From positions 124,001 to 188,000 of the forward strand of contig NZ_JYCN01000017.1 of assembly GCF_000876655.1 (NCBI RefSeq): a stretch of 64,000 bases of DNA. The letters run 5' to 3'. The DNA comes from Arthrobacter sp. SPG23 (lineage in GTDB: Bacteria; Actinomycetota; Actinomycetes; Actinomycetales; Micrococcaceae). This document shows, piece by piece, positions 33,363 to 41,455 of the stretch. A model generated the notes under the pieces. The model was not told where the DNA came from. It was given only the letters and a program-made list of their open reading frames with translations, and did not search any database. The first letter of the stretch is position 1, and every line of letters begins with the position of its first letter. The position numbers and the translations under genes were made by a program.

Positions 33363-34838
33363 ATGACCATCACCTCCACCGAGAAGCCCGGTACCCCCGT
33401 AGTCGCGATTAACGACATCGGTACCGCTGAGGACTTCCTCGCAGCAGTCGACGCCACCATCAAGTACTTCAACGACGGAGACCTCGTCGAAGGTACCGTC
33501 GTCAAGGTCGACCGCGACGAAGTTCTGCTCGACATCGGTTACAAGACCGAAGGTGTCATCCCCTCCCGCGAGCTGTCCATCAAGCACGACGTTGATCCCG
33601 GAGACGTCGTCTCCGTTGGCGATCAGGTCGAAGCCCTGGTGCTCACCAAGGAAGACAAAGAAGGCCGCCTGATCCTCTCCAAGAAGCGTGCTCAGTACGA
33701 GCGCGCCTGGGGCGACATCGAGAAGGTCAAGGAAGAAGACGGTGTCGTCACCGGTACCGTCATCGAGGTTGTCAAGGGTGGTCTTATCCTCGACATCGGT
33801 CTGCGCGGCTTCCTGCCCGCATCCCTCGTCGAGATGCGCCGTGTGCGCGACCTTGCTCCGTACATCGGTCAGCAGATCGAAGCCAAGATCATCGAGCTGG
33901 ACAAGAACCGCAACAACGTTGTGCTGTCCCGCCGTGCATGGCTCGAGCAGACCCAGTCCGAGGTCCGCTCCACGTTCCTCAACAAGCTGGAAAAGGGCCA
34001 GGTCCGTCCCGGCGTCGTTTCCTCCATCGTCAACTTCGGTGCCTTCGTGGACCTGGGCGGCGTAGACGGCCTGGTTCACGTTTCCGAGCTGTCCTGGAAG
34101 CACATCGACCACCCGTCCGAGGTTGTCGAAGTTGGCCAGGAAGTCACTGTCGAGGTTCTCGAGGTCGACCTGGACCGCGAGCGCGTTTCCCTGTCGCTCA
34201 AGGCTACGCAGGAAGATCCGTGGCAGACCTTCGCCCGCACCCACGCCCTCGGCCAGGTTGTTCCGGGTAAGGTCACCAAGCTGGTTCCGTTCGGTGCGTT
34301 CGTTCGCGTCGAAGACGGCATCGAAGGCCTCGTTCACATCTCCGAGCTGGCAGTCCGCCACGTGGAGCTGGCAGAGCAGGTTGTCTCCGTTGGTGACGAG
34401 CTGTTCGTCAAGGTCATCGACATCGACCTCGAGCGCCGCCGCATCTCCCTCTCCCTCAAGCAGGCTAACGAGGGCGTTGACGCCGACAGCACCGAATTCG
34501 ATCCGGCTCTCTACGGCATGGCCGCTGAGTACGACGAAGAGGGCAACTACAAGTACCCGGAGGGCTTCGACCCGGAGTCCAACGAGTGGCTTGAAGGCTA
34601 CGAGAACCAGCGCGCAGCCTGGGAGCAGCAGTACGCTGACGCCCAGACCCGCTGGGAAGCACACAAGAAGCAGGTTGCCCAGCACGCTGCCGACGACGCT
34701 GCAGCTGCAACGTCCGGTGACAGCGATTCCGGCACCACCAGCTACTCCTCCGAGCCGGCTGCAGCCGAGACCGGTGCAGGCACGCTTGCTTCGGACGAGG
34801 CTCTTGCTGCACTGCGCGAGAAGCTGACCGGCAACTAA
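33363..34838 (+). CDS. rpsA: 30S ribosomal protein S1
   Basis: 491-aa mRNA-binding ribosomal protein. Four S1 OB-fold repeats can be seen, starting near residues 37 (GDLVEGTVVKVD), 124 (GVVTGTVIEVVKGG), 211 (GQVRPGVVSSIVNFGAFVDL) and 296 (GQVVPGKVTKLVPFGAFV), followed by an acidic, low-complexity tail ending EALAALREKLTGN. Four rather than six repeats is normal for actinobacteria. Codon use is strongly biased toward highly expressed codons, unlike the neighbours. ATG 33363 has a GGAG site about 11 nt upstream. A consensus promoter and a classic terminator make it a single-gene unit. Confidence 0.97.
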   Translation: MTITSTEKPGTPVVAINDIGTAEDFLAAVDATIKYFNDGDLVEGTVVKVDRDEVLLDIGYKTEGVIPSRELSIKHDVDPGDVVSVGDQVEALVLTKEDKEGRLILSKKRAQYERAWGDIEKVKEEDGVVTGTVIEVVKGGLILDIGLRGFLPASLVEMRRVRDLAPYIGQQIEAKIIELDKNRNNVVLSRRAWLEQTQSEVRSTFLNKLEKGQVRPGVVSSIVNFGAFVDLGGVDGLVHVSELSWKHIDHPSEVVEVGQEVTVEVLEVDLDRERVSLSLKATQEDPWQTFARTHALGQVVPGKVTKLVPFGAFVRVEDGIEGLVHISELAVRHVELAEQVVSVGDELFVKVIDIDLERRRISLSLKQANEGVDADSTEFDPALYGMAAEYDEEGNYKYPEGFDPESNEWLEGYENQRAAWEQQYADAQTRWEAHKKQVAQHAADDAAAATSGDSDSGTTSYSSEPAAAETGAGTLASDEALAALREKLTGN

Positions 34839-34893
34839 TTTCCCGGTTCTCCTCCGGACGTGATTCCGGAGAGCCCAGGCAGTTAGCACGCTG

Positions 34894-34933
34894 AAGGTGG
34901 CCGTCCCCGAAAGGGGGCGGCCACCTTTTGTTT
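34894..34933 (+). terminator. Rho-independent terminator of rpsA
   Basis: 15-bp stem (AAGGTGGCCGTCCCC paired with GGGGGCGGCCACCTT, one G-T pair), GAAA tetraloop and a TTTTGTTT tail. It may also act on the convergent DUF1810 gene. Confidence 0.92.
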
Positions 34934-34949
34934 AACGCAGCAACGGTGC

Positions 34950-35378
34950 CTACCCCAGCAACCGGTCGGTCGCAGGATCCGCGCTCCCGTTGAAATATTG
35001 GTCAAGAACTTCCTGGAATACCGGTTCCGCAGGATCCGCACGCAGGAAGAGTGTCATGGAGGACTGCAGCTTCCGGGCGTCGATCCCGCCGAACATCCGG
35101 ACTGCACTGACCCCGGTGTGGGCAACAACAGCCCGGGCGCACTCGAGCAGCCGCGGGCCGAGTACGGGGTGCCCCAAATAGGCTTTTGCCTCGGCCAGGG
35201 AGGTGATCGCGTACCTCCGGGAGGTGGGGCTCTGTCCCAGCCCGGCTATCTGGGGAAAGATGAACCACATCCAGTGGCACTCCTTGGACCCGCCGGTTAG
35301 CTCGGCAAGGGCCCTTCGATAGGTTCCGTTGGCGTCCTGGGCCTGCACAAACCGTTCCAGGTTGAAGGGATCTTCCAC
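34950..35378 (-). CDS. DUF1810 family protein
   Basis: 142-aa cytoplasmic protein of the DUF1810 family, recognised from FNLERFVQAQDANGTYRRALAELTGGSKECHWMWFIFPQIAGLG near its start, then SRRYAITSLAEAKAYLGHP and FGGIDARKLQSSMTLF. The function of this family is unknown, though it is widespread as a calpastatin-like annotation. GTG 35378 is preferred because AGGGAGG lies 7 nt upstream and because the family begins at DPFNLERF; a longer frame to 35438 adds unrelated sequence. It is a single gene, convergent with rpsA. Confidence 0.88.
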   Translation of the reverse strand: MEDPFNLERFVQAQDANGTYRRALAELTGGSKECHWMWFIFPQIAGLGQSPTSRRYAITSLAEAKAYLGHPVLGPRLLECARAVVAHTGVSAVRMFGGIDARKLQSSMTLFLRADPAEPVFQEVLDQYFNGSADPATDRLLG

Positions 35379-35472
35379 GGGCTGCCTCCCTAACTGAGTT
35401 GGGTACTCCGGTCGGGTACCGTCCGTCCATCCAACCACCGGCCCCGCCGTGGGGCGAGGGGGCTGCTGACCG

Positions 35473-36021
35473 CTAGAGGGTGATCCTGGCCGTCAGGGGC
35501 GTGATAACGCCGTCCCCGGCAAGCTCCGCACCGGCAGAGCGCAGGAGTGCCTGGGCAGCCGTATTCCCGGCGGTGGTTTCGGCCTGCAGCACCGCGGCGC
35601 CGACGGCTGAGGCCACGGCACTGACGAGTTTCAACGCCTCCCGTCCGATGCCCCGGCCCCGGAAGCTGCGGCCCAGCCACAGCCCCGTTTCCAGCGCCGG
35701 CATCCCCGACGGCTCCGTCCCGGTGCACTTGAGCCGGATGGAACCGGCAAGTCGTCCGCCGCAACTGACCGCCCAGGATTTCTCGGCGGCCGGGCCGTCG
35801 AGGCCCGCTGCGGCGGCGCGGTGGTAGTTGCGGAACCAGCTGATCCGCTCCTGGTTCCAACCGGCAGATGCACCCAACGGGGGAGTGACGTCGTCGGCAG
35901 CGGCGTCGGTGAGGGCGACGTCCAGGAGCTTCTCCAGGATCTCCTCGGTGACGTCCAGCAGTTCCACGCGGCCGGCGAGAGGTGCCGGCGAAGAAGGGGC
36001 CGTCGGTTCAGAAGGGCACAT
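35473..36021 (-). CDS. GNAT-family N-acetyltransferase
   Basis: 182-aa acetyltransferase of the RimJ/RimL-like GNAT type. The acetyl-CoA binding segment RSFRGRGIGREALKLV (about 117-132) is clear, preceded by the strand ETGLWLG. The following QAETTAGNTAAQALLRSAG segment is the usual motif B. Substrate is unknown. It overlaps the end of the YigZ gene by 14 nt and is co-transcribed with it from the leaderless-type promoter at 36701-36706. The start ATG 36021 lies inside the upstream gene, so translation is coupled. Confidence 0.86.
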   Translation of the reverse strand: MCPSEPTAPSSPAPLAGRVELLDVTEEILEKLLDVALTDAAADDVTPPLGASAGWNQERISWFRNYHRAAAAGLDGPAAEKSWAVSCGGRLAGSIRLKCTGTEPSGMPALETGLWLGRSFRGRGIGREALKLVSAVASAVGAAVLQAETTAGNTAAQALLRSAGAELAGDGVITPLTARITL

Positions 36022-36694
36022 CGATCCATTCCGTTTCTCCCGGACGCAGGACGGCGCTTCCTGCTGTCATGGACGCAAGCCGTTCGGCGCCGCGCTCAAG
36101 TTCTTCAGCCTGGTCAGCCAGGGCAAGCCTGAGGACCGTGGTGCTGGCCCCGTAGCTGGTTTCCGCCATCACGTAGCCGGCAGCCCGGAGGTCGTTCTCC
36201 AGCCGGCCGGCCGCCGAATGCGGAACCTCCACGGAACAGATCCTCAGCCGGCTCCGCCGAACCAGTGGTGCCAGGTCCAGCGCGGAGGACACGGACTCCG
36301 AGTAGGCACGCACCAAGCCGCCCGCTCCCAGGAGGATCCCGCCAAAATAGCGGACGACGACGGCACTGACGTCGCTGAGGTCCGTCACCCCGGGAGCGGT
36401 TTCGCGCCGGATGAGAGCCTCCAGCATGGGGATGCCCGCGGTTCCGGAGGGCTCCCCGTCGTCGCTGGAACGCTGGATGCCCCGGTCCGGCCCCAGGACG
36501 AACGCTGAGCAGTGGTGACGGGCGTCGTGGAATTCCTTGCGCAGTCCGGCCACGAGTGCCCTTGCGCCGTCCTCGTCCCCGGTTCGCCGGAGCACGGTGA
36601 TGAACCTGGACCGTTTGATCTCAAGTTCATGGCGGAAGTCGGGCCCGGCCGCAAGGGTGGTGTAGGCAGTTGCCCTGCTTTCTTGCTCTTGCAC
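36008..36694 (-). CDS. YigZ/IMPACT family protein
   Basis: 228-aa protein of the IMPACT/YigZ family (UPF0029). The signature DDGEPSGTAGIPMLEAL near residues 77-93 and VRYFGGILLGAGGLVRAY near 112-129 are diagnostic. A C-terminal ferredoxin-like domain follows. YigZ-type proteins are linked to translation or proline-peptide handling, but the biochemical role is unsettled. GTG 36694 is set by a TAGACT -10 box 6 nt upstream, giving a leaderless mRNA. It is divergent from coaE, whose promoter has the mirrored arrangement. Confidence 0.88.
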   Translation of the reverse strand: MQEQESRATAYTTLAAGPDFRHELEIKRSRFITVLRRTGDEDGARALVAGLRKEFHDARHHCSAFVLGPDRGIQRSSDDGEPSGTAGIPMLEALIRRETAPGVTDLSDVSAVVVRYFGGILLGAGGLVRAYSESVSSALDLAPLVRRSRLRICSVEVPHSAAGRLENDLRAAGYVMAETSYGASTTVLRLALADQAEELERGAERLASMTAGSAVLRPGETEWIDVPF

Positions 36695-36700
36695 CGCACA

Positions 36701-36706
36701 AGTCTA
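36701..36706 (-). promoter_or_regulatory. -10 box TAGACT, leaderless promoter
   Basis: Minus-strand TAGACT is followed by 6 nt and GTG 36694 of the YigZ-family gene. Confidence 0.6.
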
Positions 36707-36776
36707 GTCCGGGCATGGGCCCACGCCGCCAGGGTTCCCTGGGCGAGCGGAGCGAGGTCAGGGGGGCGGTGGGGAC

Positions 36777-36782
36777 TAGTCT
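36777..36782 (+). promoter_or_regulatory. -10 box TAGTCT, leaderless promoter of coaE
   Basis: TAGTCT is followed by 6 nt and GTG 36789. Confidence 0.6.
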
Positions 36783-36788
36783 GGTGGG

Positions 36789-38066
36789 GTGCTGAAGATC
36801 GGGTTGACGGGCGGCATCGCCTCTGGGAAGTCAGTTGTTGCTTCGCGTTTGCGGGAGCTGGGGGCGGTGCTGGTCGACGCCGACGCCCTCGCCCGTGAGG
36901 TGGTGGAGCCGGGCACCCCCGGACTTGCCAGCGTGGTGGAGGCCTTCGGGGAGGACATGCTGGGTGCCGATGGCGGACTGGACCGGGCGCGGCTGGGCGC
37001 GCTGGTGTTCGGCAACCCGGACCGGCTCGCAGTACTCAACAGCATCGTTCATCCGCTGGTCCGGGAGCGGGCCGCAGCGATGATCGGCACCGCCCCCCGC
37101 GGCGCCGTCGTCGTGCAGGACATACCCCTGCTGGTGGAAACGGGCCAGGGCAGTAATTTCCATCTGGTGTTGGTGGTGGATGCCCCGGACGAGGCGCGGG
37201 TTCAGCGCATGGTGGAACACCGGGACATGACCGAGGAGCAGGCGCGGTCCAGGATGGCGGCGCAGGCCGCCAGGGATGTCCGCCTTGCTGCGGCGGACGT
37301 GGTGCTGGACAACTCCGGAACCGTCGACGAGCTTAAAGCCGCCGTCGACGCGCTGTGGACCGGCCGGCTGGCCCCCTTCGCGGACAACATCAGCAAGGAA
37401 CGGCCGGCCCCGCGCACGGGCGGCCCCGTGCTTGCCCCGGCCGATCCCACGTGGGCAACGCAGGCGGCGCGGCTCGCCGCCCGGATCCAGGCTGCCGTCC
37501 CGGCGGATATCCTGGCGGTGGATCATATCGGGTCCACGGCGGTCCACGGGCTCGACGCCAAGGACATCATCGACCTCCAGCTGACTGTTGCCGACCTGGC
37601 GACTGCCGACCGGATTGCGCCGCTGCTCGCCGCGGCAGGCTTTCCGCTGTGGCCCGGGGTATTTGCTGACAGTCCCAAGCCTTCGCACCCCGATCCGGCG
37701 GCCTGGGCCAAGCGCCTGCACGGCAACGCGGACCCCGGCCGTCCGGTGAACCTGCATATCCGGCCTGCGGGCTCGCCTGGGTGGCGGTTTGCCCTGTGTT
37801 TCCGCGACTGGCTTCGCGACGACGCTGCGGCCAGGACCGAATACCTGGCGGAGAAGCGGAGGGTCGCGGCCCTTCACAGTGTGGACAGGTCGACGGCGGG
37901 CTACGCTGCGGACAAGGAAGCATGGTTTAGCGAGCACGCCGCGGGCCGGATGGACGACTGGGTGAAGCGCACGGGATGGCAGCCGCCGTCGTATGCGACG
38001 GCCACGGCCGCCGGTTCCGGCGGCAGCGCGGCCGGCGCCACCGCGGGCCGTACCGCCCAAAGCTGA
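36789..38066 (+). CDS. coaE: Dephospho-CoA kinase fused to a GrpB/UPF0157 domain
   Basis: 425-aa fusion. The N-terminal 200 residues are dephospho-CoA kinase (last step of coenzyme A synthesis), with the P-loop GGIASGKS (8-15), the substrate motif DADALAREVV and the lid region around EEQARSRMAAQ. Residues about 210-395 are a GrpB-type nucleotidyltransferase-fold domain (UPF0157: AVDHIGSTAVHGLDAKDIIDLQL, then RPVNLHIRP). The same fusion occurs in mycobacterial CoaE. The role of the GrpB part is not established; it may aid folding or regulation of the kinase. The C-terminus ends in an Ala/Gly/Thr-rich tail. The leaderless-type GTG start is at 36789. uvrB follows 40 nt downstream with its own promoter. 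Confidence 0.93.
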   Translation: MLKIGLTGGIASGKSVVASRLRELGAVLVDADALAREVVEPGTPGLASVVEAFGEDMLGADGGLDRARLGALVFGNPDRLAVLNSIVHPLVRERAAAMIGTAPRGAVVVQDIPLLVETGQGSNFHLVLVVDAPDEARVQRMVEHRDMTEEQARSRMAAQAARDVRLAAADVVLDNSGTVDELKAAVDALWTGRLAPFADNISKERPAPRTGGPVLAPADPTWATQAARLAARIQAAVPADILAVDHIGSTAVHGLDAKDIIDLQLTVADLATADRIAPLLAAAGFPLWPGVFADSPKPSHPDPAAWAKRLHGNADPGRPVNLHIRPAGSPGWRFALCFRDWLRDDAAARTEYLAEKRRVAALHSVDRSTAGYAADKEAWFSEHAAGRMDDWVKRTGWQPPSYATATAAGSGGSAAGATAGRTAQS

Positions 38067-38094
38067 ATCAGGGCACGATGTCGGTGCCCGGCGG

Positions 38095-38100
38095 TAGATT
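38095..38100 (+). promoter_or_regulatory. -10 box TAGATT, leaderless promoter of uvrB
   Basis: TAGATT is followed by 6 nt and ATG 38107; no ribosome-binding site. No SOS-box match is seen upstream. Confidence 0.6.
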
Positions 38101-38106
38101 AGATTC

Positions 38107-40188
38107 ATGAGTCTTGCCCAGGAAATCAACCGCGTCGTGGCTCCGTTCGAGGTCATCAGCGAGTTCAAGCCGGCAGGCGACCAGCCGGCCGCCATCGCGG
38201 AACTGACGGAGCGCATCAAGAACGGCGAAAAAGACGTGGTGCTGCTTGGCGCCACCGGTACCGGTAAAAGCGCGACGACGGCCTGGCTCATCGAGCAGGT
38301 CCAGCGGCCCACCCTGGTGATGGTGCAGAACAAGACCCTCGCCGCGCAGCTGGCCAATGAATTCCGGGAACTGCTCCCGAACAACGCTGTCGAGTACTTC
38401 GTGTCCTACTACGACTACTACCAGCCCGAGGCCTACGTGGCGCAGACGGATACGTTCATCGAGAAGGACTCCTCGGTCAACGAGGAAGTCGAACGGCTCC
38501 GGCACTCCGCCACCAACGCGCTGCTGACCCGCCGCGACGTGATCGTGGTTGCCACCGTGTCCTGCATTTACGGTCTGGGCACGCCGGAAGAGTACATCGC
38601 CGGCATGGTCACCCTCCGCAAGGGGGCGGAGATGAACCGCGATGACCTGCTCCGGAAGTTTGTCTCCATGCAGTACACCCGCAACGACATGGACTTCCAC
38701 CGCGGCACGTTCCGGGTCCGCGGCGACACCGTGGAAATCATTCCGATGTACGAGGAACTGGCCATCCGGATCGAGTTCTTCGGGGACGAGATCGAGAACA
38801 TCCACACCCTGCATCCGCTGACCGGCGAAGTGATCCGTGACGAAGACGAAATGTACGTTTTCCCTGCCTCGCACTACGTGGCAGGTCCGGAACGCATGAG
38901 CCGGGCCATCAAGCGCATCGAAGACGAACTGGCCGAGCGGCTGCAGGTGCTGGAAAGCCAGAACAAGCTAGTGGAAGCCCAGCGGCTCCGCATGCGCACC
39001 ACCTACGACCTCGAAATGATGCAGCAGATGGGCTTCTGCAACGGCATCGAGAACTACTCCTCGCACATCGACGGCCGCGCCCGCGGAACCGCGCCACACT
39101 GCCTCCTCGACTATTTCCCGGACGACTTCCTGCTGGTCATCGACGAATCCCACGTCACCGTCCCGCAGATCGGCGCCATGTACGAGGGCGACATGTCCCG
39201 CAAGCGGAACCTGGTGGACCATGGCTTCCGCTTGCCTTCGGCCATGGACAACCGGCCGCTCAAGTGGGACGAGTTCCAGGAGCGCGTGGGCCAGACGGTC
39301 TACCTTTCGGCCACCCCCGGCAAGTACGAACTCGGCAAGTCCGACGGTTTCGTGCAACAGATCATCCGTCCCACCGGCCTGATCGACCCCGAGGTGGTGG
39401 TCAAGCCCACGAAGGGCCAGATCGATGACCTGCTGGGCGAGATCAAGACGCGCACGGCGAAGAACGAACGCGTCCTGGTCACCACCCTCACCAAACGGAT
39501 GGCGGAGGACCTCACGGACTACCTGCTGGGCCACGGAGTAAAGGTGGAATACCTGCACTCCGATGTTGACACGCTCCGCCGCGTGGAACTCCTCCGGGAA
39601 CTCCGGATGGGTGTCTTCGACGTCCTGGTGGGCATCAACCTGCTTCGTGAAGGCCTGGACTTGCCGGAGGTCTCGCTGGTGAGCATCCTGGATGCGGACA
39701 AGGAAGGTTTCCTGCGCTCGTCCACCTCGCTGATCCAGACCATCGGCCGCGCCGCCCGTAACGTCTCGGGACAGGTGCACATGTACGCCGACCGCATCAC
39801 GGACTCCATGGCGCACGCCATCGACGAAACCAACAGGCGGCGGGCCATCCAGGTGGCCTACAACACGGAAAACGGCATCGATCCGCAGCCCCTGCGCAAG
39901 AAGATCGCGGACATCACCGACCAACTGGCCAAGGAGGACGCGGACACCCGCGAGCTGCTTGCCGCCGCAGGGAAGACCCGCGGCAAGGGCAAGGGCGCGT
40001 CCACCGTGCGGGCGGACGGCCTGGCGGCCGCACCGGCGGAGGACCTCGTGGGCCTCATCGAGCAGCTGACGGAACAGATGCACGCCGCGGCCGGCGAACT
40101 CCAGTTCGAACTCGCGGCCCGGCTGCGCGATGAAGTAGGGGAGTTGAAGAAGGAACTGCGGCAGATGCAGGCCGCCGGCCACGCCTAG
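38107..40188 (+). CDS. uvrB: Excinuclease ABC subunit B
   Basis: 693-aa DNA-damage-loading helicase of nucleotide excision repair, acting with UvrA and UvrC encoded downstream in this window. Walker A is GATGTGKS (48-55). The damage-probing beta-hairpin region includes [11 protein letters not shown] (about 98-108). The DESH Walker-B box and helicase motifs QTIGRAARN and [12 protein letters not shown] are present, and a C-terminal UVR motif (about 640-685) contacts UvrC. Length is normal. It begins with ATG 38107 in a leaderless arrangement. TerC follows behind a riboswitch. Confidence 0.97.
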   Translation: MSLAQEINRVVAPFEVISEFKPAGDQPAAIAELTERIKNGEKDVVLLGATGTGKSATTAWLIEQVQRPTLVMVQNKTLAAQLANEFRELLPNNAVEYFVSYYDYYQPEAYVAQTDTFIEKDSSVNEEVERLRHSATNALLTRRDVIVVATVSCIYGLGTPEEYIAGMVTLRKGAEMNRDDLLRKFVSMQYTRNDMDFHRGTFRVRGDTVEIIPMYEELAIRIEFFGDEIENIHTLHPLTGEVIRDEDEMYVFPASHYVAGPERMSRAIKRIEDELAERLQVLESQNKLVEAQRLRMRTTYDLEMMQQMGFCNGIENYSSHIDGRARGTAPHCLLDYFPDDFLLVIDESHVTVPQIGAMYEGDMSRKRNLVDHGFRLPSAMDNRPLKWDEFQERVGQTVYLSATPGKYELGKSDGFVQQIIRPTGLIDPEVVVKPTKGQIDDLLGEIKTRTAKNERVLVTTLTKRMAEDLTDYLLGHGVKVEYLHSDVDTLRRVELLRELRMGVFDVLVGINLLREGLDLPEVSLVSILDADKEGFLRSSTSLIQTIGRAARNVSGQVHMYADRITDSMAHAIDETNRRRAIQVAYNTENGIDPQPLRKKIADITDQLAKEDADTRELLAAAGKTRGKGKGASTVRADGLAAAPAEDLVGLIEQLTEQMHAAAGELQFELAARLRDEVGELKKELRQMQAAGHA

Positions 40189-40202
40189 GGTAAAGTTGTT
40201 CT

Positions 40203-40290
40203 CACGTAGGGGAGTATCCCAAGCGCTACGATCGTCAACACGCACGGCATAGATGCCCTGCCGGGCGTAGCGGGCTGCCAATTCAGCACC
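40203..40290 (+). ncRNA. yybP-ykoY (manganese) riboswitch upstream of terC
   Basis: The leader between uvrB and terC contains the hallmarks of the yybP-ykoY class: GTAGGGGAGTATCCC near its 5' end, the ATCGTCAACACGC stretch, and a long helix CGCTACG (40224-40230) paired with CGTAGCG (40266-40272), closing on GCGGG. These RNAs bind Mn2+ and control Mn export or homeostasis genes, of which TerC-type membrane proteins are regular members. A TAAAGT -10 box at 40191-40196 predicts +1 near 40203, just ahead of the aptamer. Exact ends are approximate. Confidence 0.85.
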
Positions 40291-40352
40291 AAGTGCACAG
40301 GCAAGCCGGAGAGACTTACACCGCTTCTCTGTACCCTGCGAAAGGCATCCCT

Positions 40353-41381
40353 GTGCTCGATTTACCCGTTTGGTTTGAGGTCGGCTCCTTCGTCGTCCTC
40401 GGCCTCATCCTCGCTTTCGACCTCCTCCTGGTGCTGCGGCGCCCGCACGAGCCGTCCATGAAGGAAGCCGGCCTGTGGGTCACCTTCTACGTGGCCCTGG
40501 CCCTGGTCTTTGCGGGTGCCATGTTTGCCTTTACGGGCCCGGAGTTCGGCGGGCAGTTCGTTGCCGGCTGGGTGACGGAGTACAGCCTCAGCATCGACAA
40601 CCTCTTCGTGTTCATCATCATCATGGCCCGCTTCTCGGTGCCCCGTAAGTACCAGCAGGAAGTACTGATGGTGGGCATCATCATTGCCCTGATCCTGCGC
40701 GGCATCTTCATCCTGCTGGGCGCCATCGTGATCGAGCAGTTCAGCTGGGTCTTCTACATCTTCGGCGCCTTCCTGCTCTGGACCGCCTGGAAGCAGGCCC
40801 AGGACGAGGGTGAAGACGAGGAGGACAAGGAAAACCCGCTGATCGCGAAGCTCCGCAAGGTGATCCCGATGTCGGAGAAGTTCGACGGCGGCAAGCTGCG
40901 CACCACGGTTGACGGCAAGAAGGTCTTCACCCCGATGCTGATCGTCTTCGTCACGATCGGGCTGACCGACCTGCTGTTCGCTGTTGACTCCATCCCGGCA
41001 ATCTTCGGCCTGACGCAGAGCCCGTTCATCGTCTTCACCGCCAACCTCTTCGCCCTGATGGGCCTGCGCCAGCTGTACTTCCTGCTGGGCGGCCTGATGA
41101 ACCGCCTGATCTACCTGAAGCACGCGCTGTCCTTCATCCTGGCGTTCATTGGCGTCAAGCTGGTCCTGCACGCGATGCACGTCAACGAACTGCCGTTCAT
41201 CAACGGCGGCAAGCACATCGAGTGGGCTCCCGAGATCCCCACGTTCGTGTCCCTTGCCGTCATCGTCGGCACCATCATCGTGGCCGTGATCGCCAGCCTG
41301 GTGAGCTCCAAGGCTGCCCAGGCGAAGGTGGACGCTCGCCTCGAAGAGGACGCCCGCAAGAGCATGAGCGACGCCGAGTAG
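40353..41381 (+). CDS. TerC family membrane protein (probable Mn2+ exporter)
   Basis: 342-aa integral membrane protein of the TerC/Alx family with about nine helices. The family core is clear: conserved acidic residues in WVTEYSLSIDNLFVFIIIMARF (first repeat) and VTIGLTDLLFAVDSIPAIFGLT (second repeat). Between them is a charged cytoplasmic loop (DEGEDEEDKENP). TerC/Alx proteins are implicated in Mn2+ export and in metalation of secreted proteins; the Mn riboswitch upstream supports a manganese role over tellurium resistance. GTG 40353 is chosen for the GAAAGG site 7 nt upstream; an earlier in-frame ATG at 40293 would lie within or just after the riboswitch. A strong terminator follows. Confidence 0.92.
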   Translation: MLDLPVWFEVGSFVVLGLILAFDLLLVLRRPHEPSMKEAGLWVTFYVALALVFAGAMFAFTGPEFGGQFVAGWVTEYSLSIDNLFVFIIIMARFSVPRKYQQEVLMVGIIIALILRGIFILLGAIVIEQFSWVFYIFGAFLLWTAWKQAQDEGEDEEDKENPLIAKLRKVIPMSEKFDGGKLRTTVDGKKVFTPMLIVFVTIGLTDLLFAVDSIPAIFGLTQSPFIVFTANLFALMGLRQLYFLLGGLMNRLIYLKHALSFILAFIGVKLVLHAMHVNELPFINGGKHIEWAPEIPTFVSLAVIVGTIIVAVIASLVSSKAAQAKVDARLEEDARKSMSDAE

Positions 41382-41401
41382 GCCTCCGCGCCGTACCACG
41401 T

Positions 41402-41443
41402 AGCAGACAACCCCGGCCATATGGGTGGCCGGGGTTGTCTGCT
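41402..41443. terminator. Strong bidirectional terminator between terC and the hydrolase gene
   Basis: 18 perfect base pairs (AGCAGACAACCCCGGCCA and its complement) around a 6-nt loop, between two convergent genes, with a short T run on the plus side. Confidence 0.88.
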
Positions 41444-41455
41444 TTGCGGATCCGC

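Noticed and set aside
33222..34889. 555-codon open frame antisense to rpsA
   Set aside because: rpsA has an unmistakable product, promoter and terminator. The antisense frame stays open because of the strong codon bias of a highly expressed gene and yields no recognisable protein.
38968..40281. Open frame antisense to uvrB and the terC riboswitch
   Set aside because: It would cross the riboswitch and uvrB; no ribosome-binding site or recognisable domain.
40353..41381. Tellurium resistance determinant
   Set aside because: The TerC name is historical; no other ter genes are nearby and the leader is an Mn riboswitch type.
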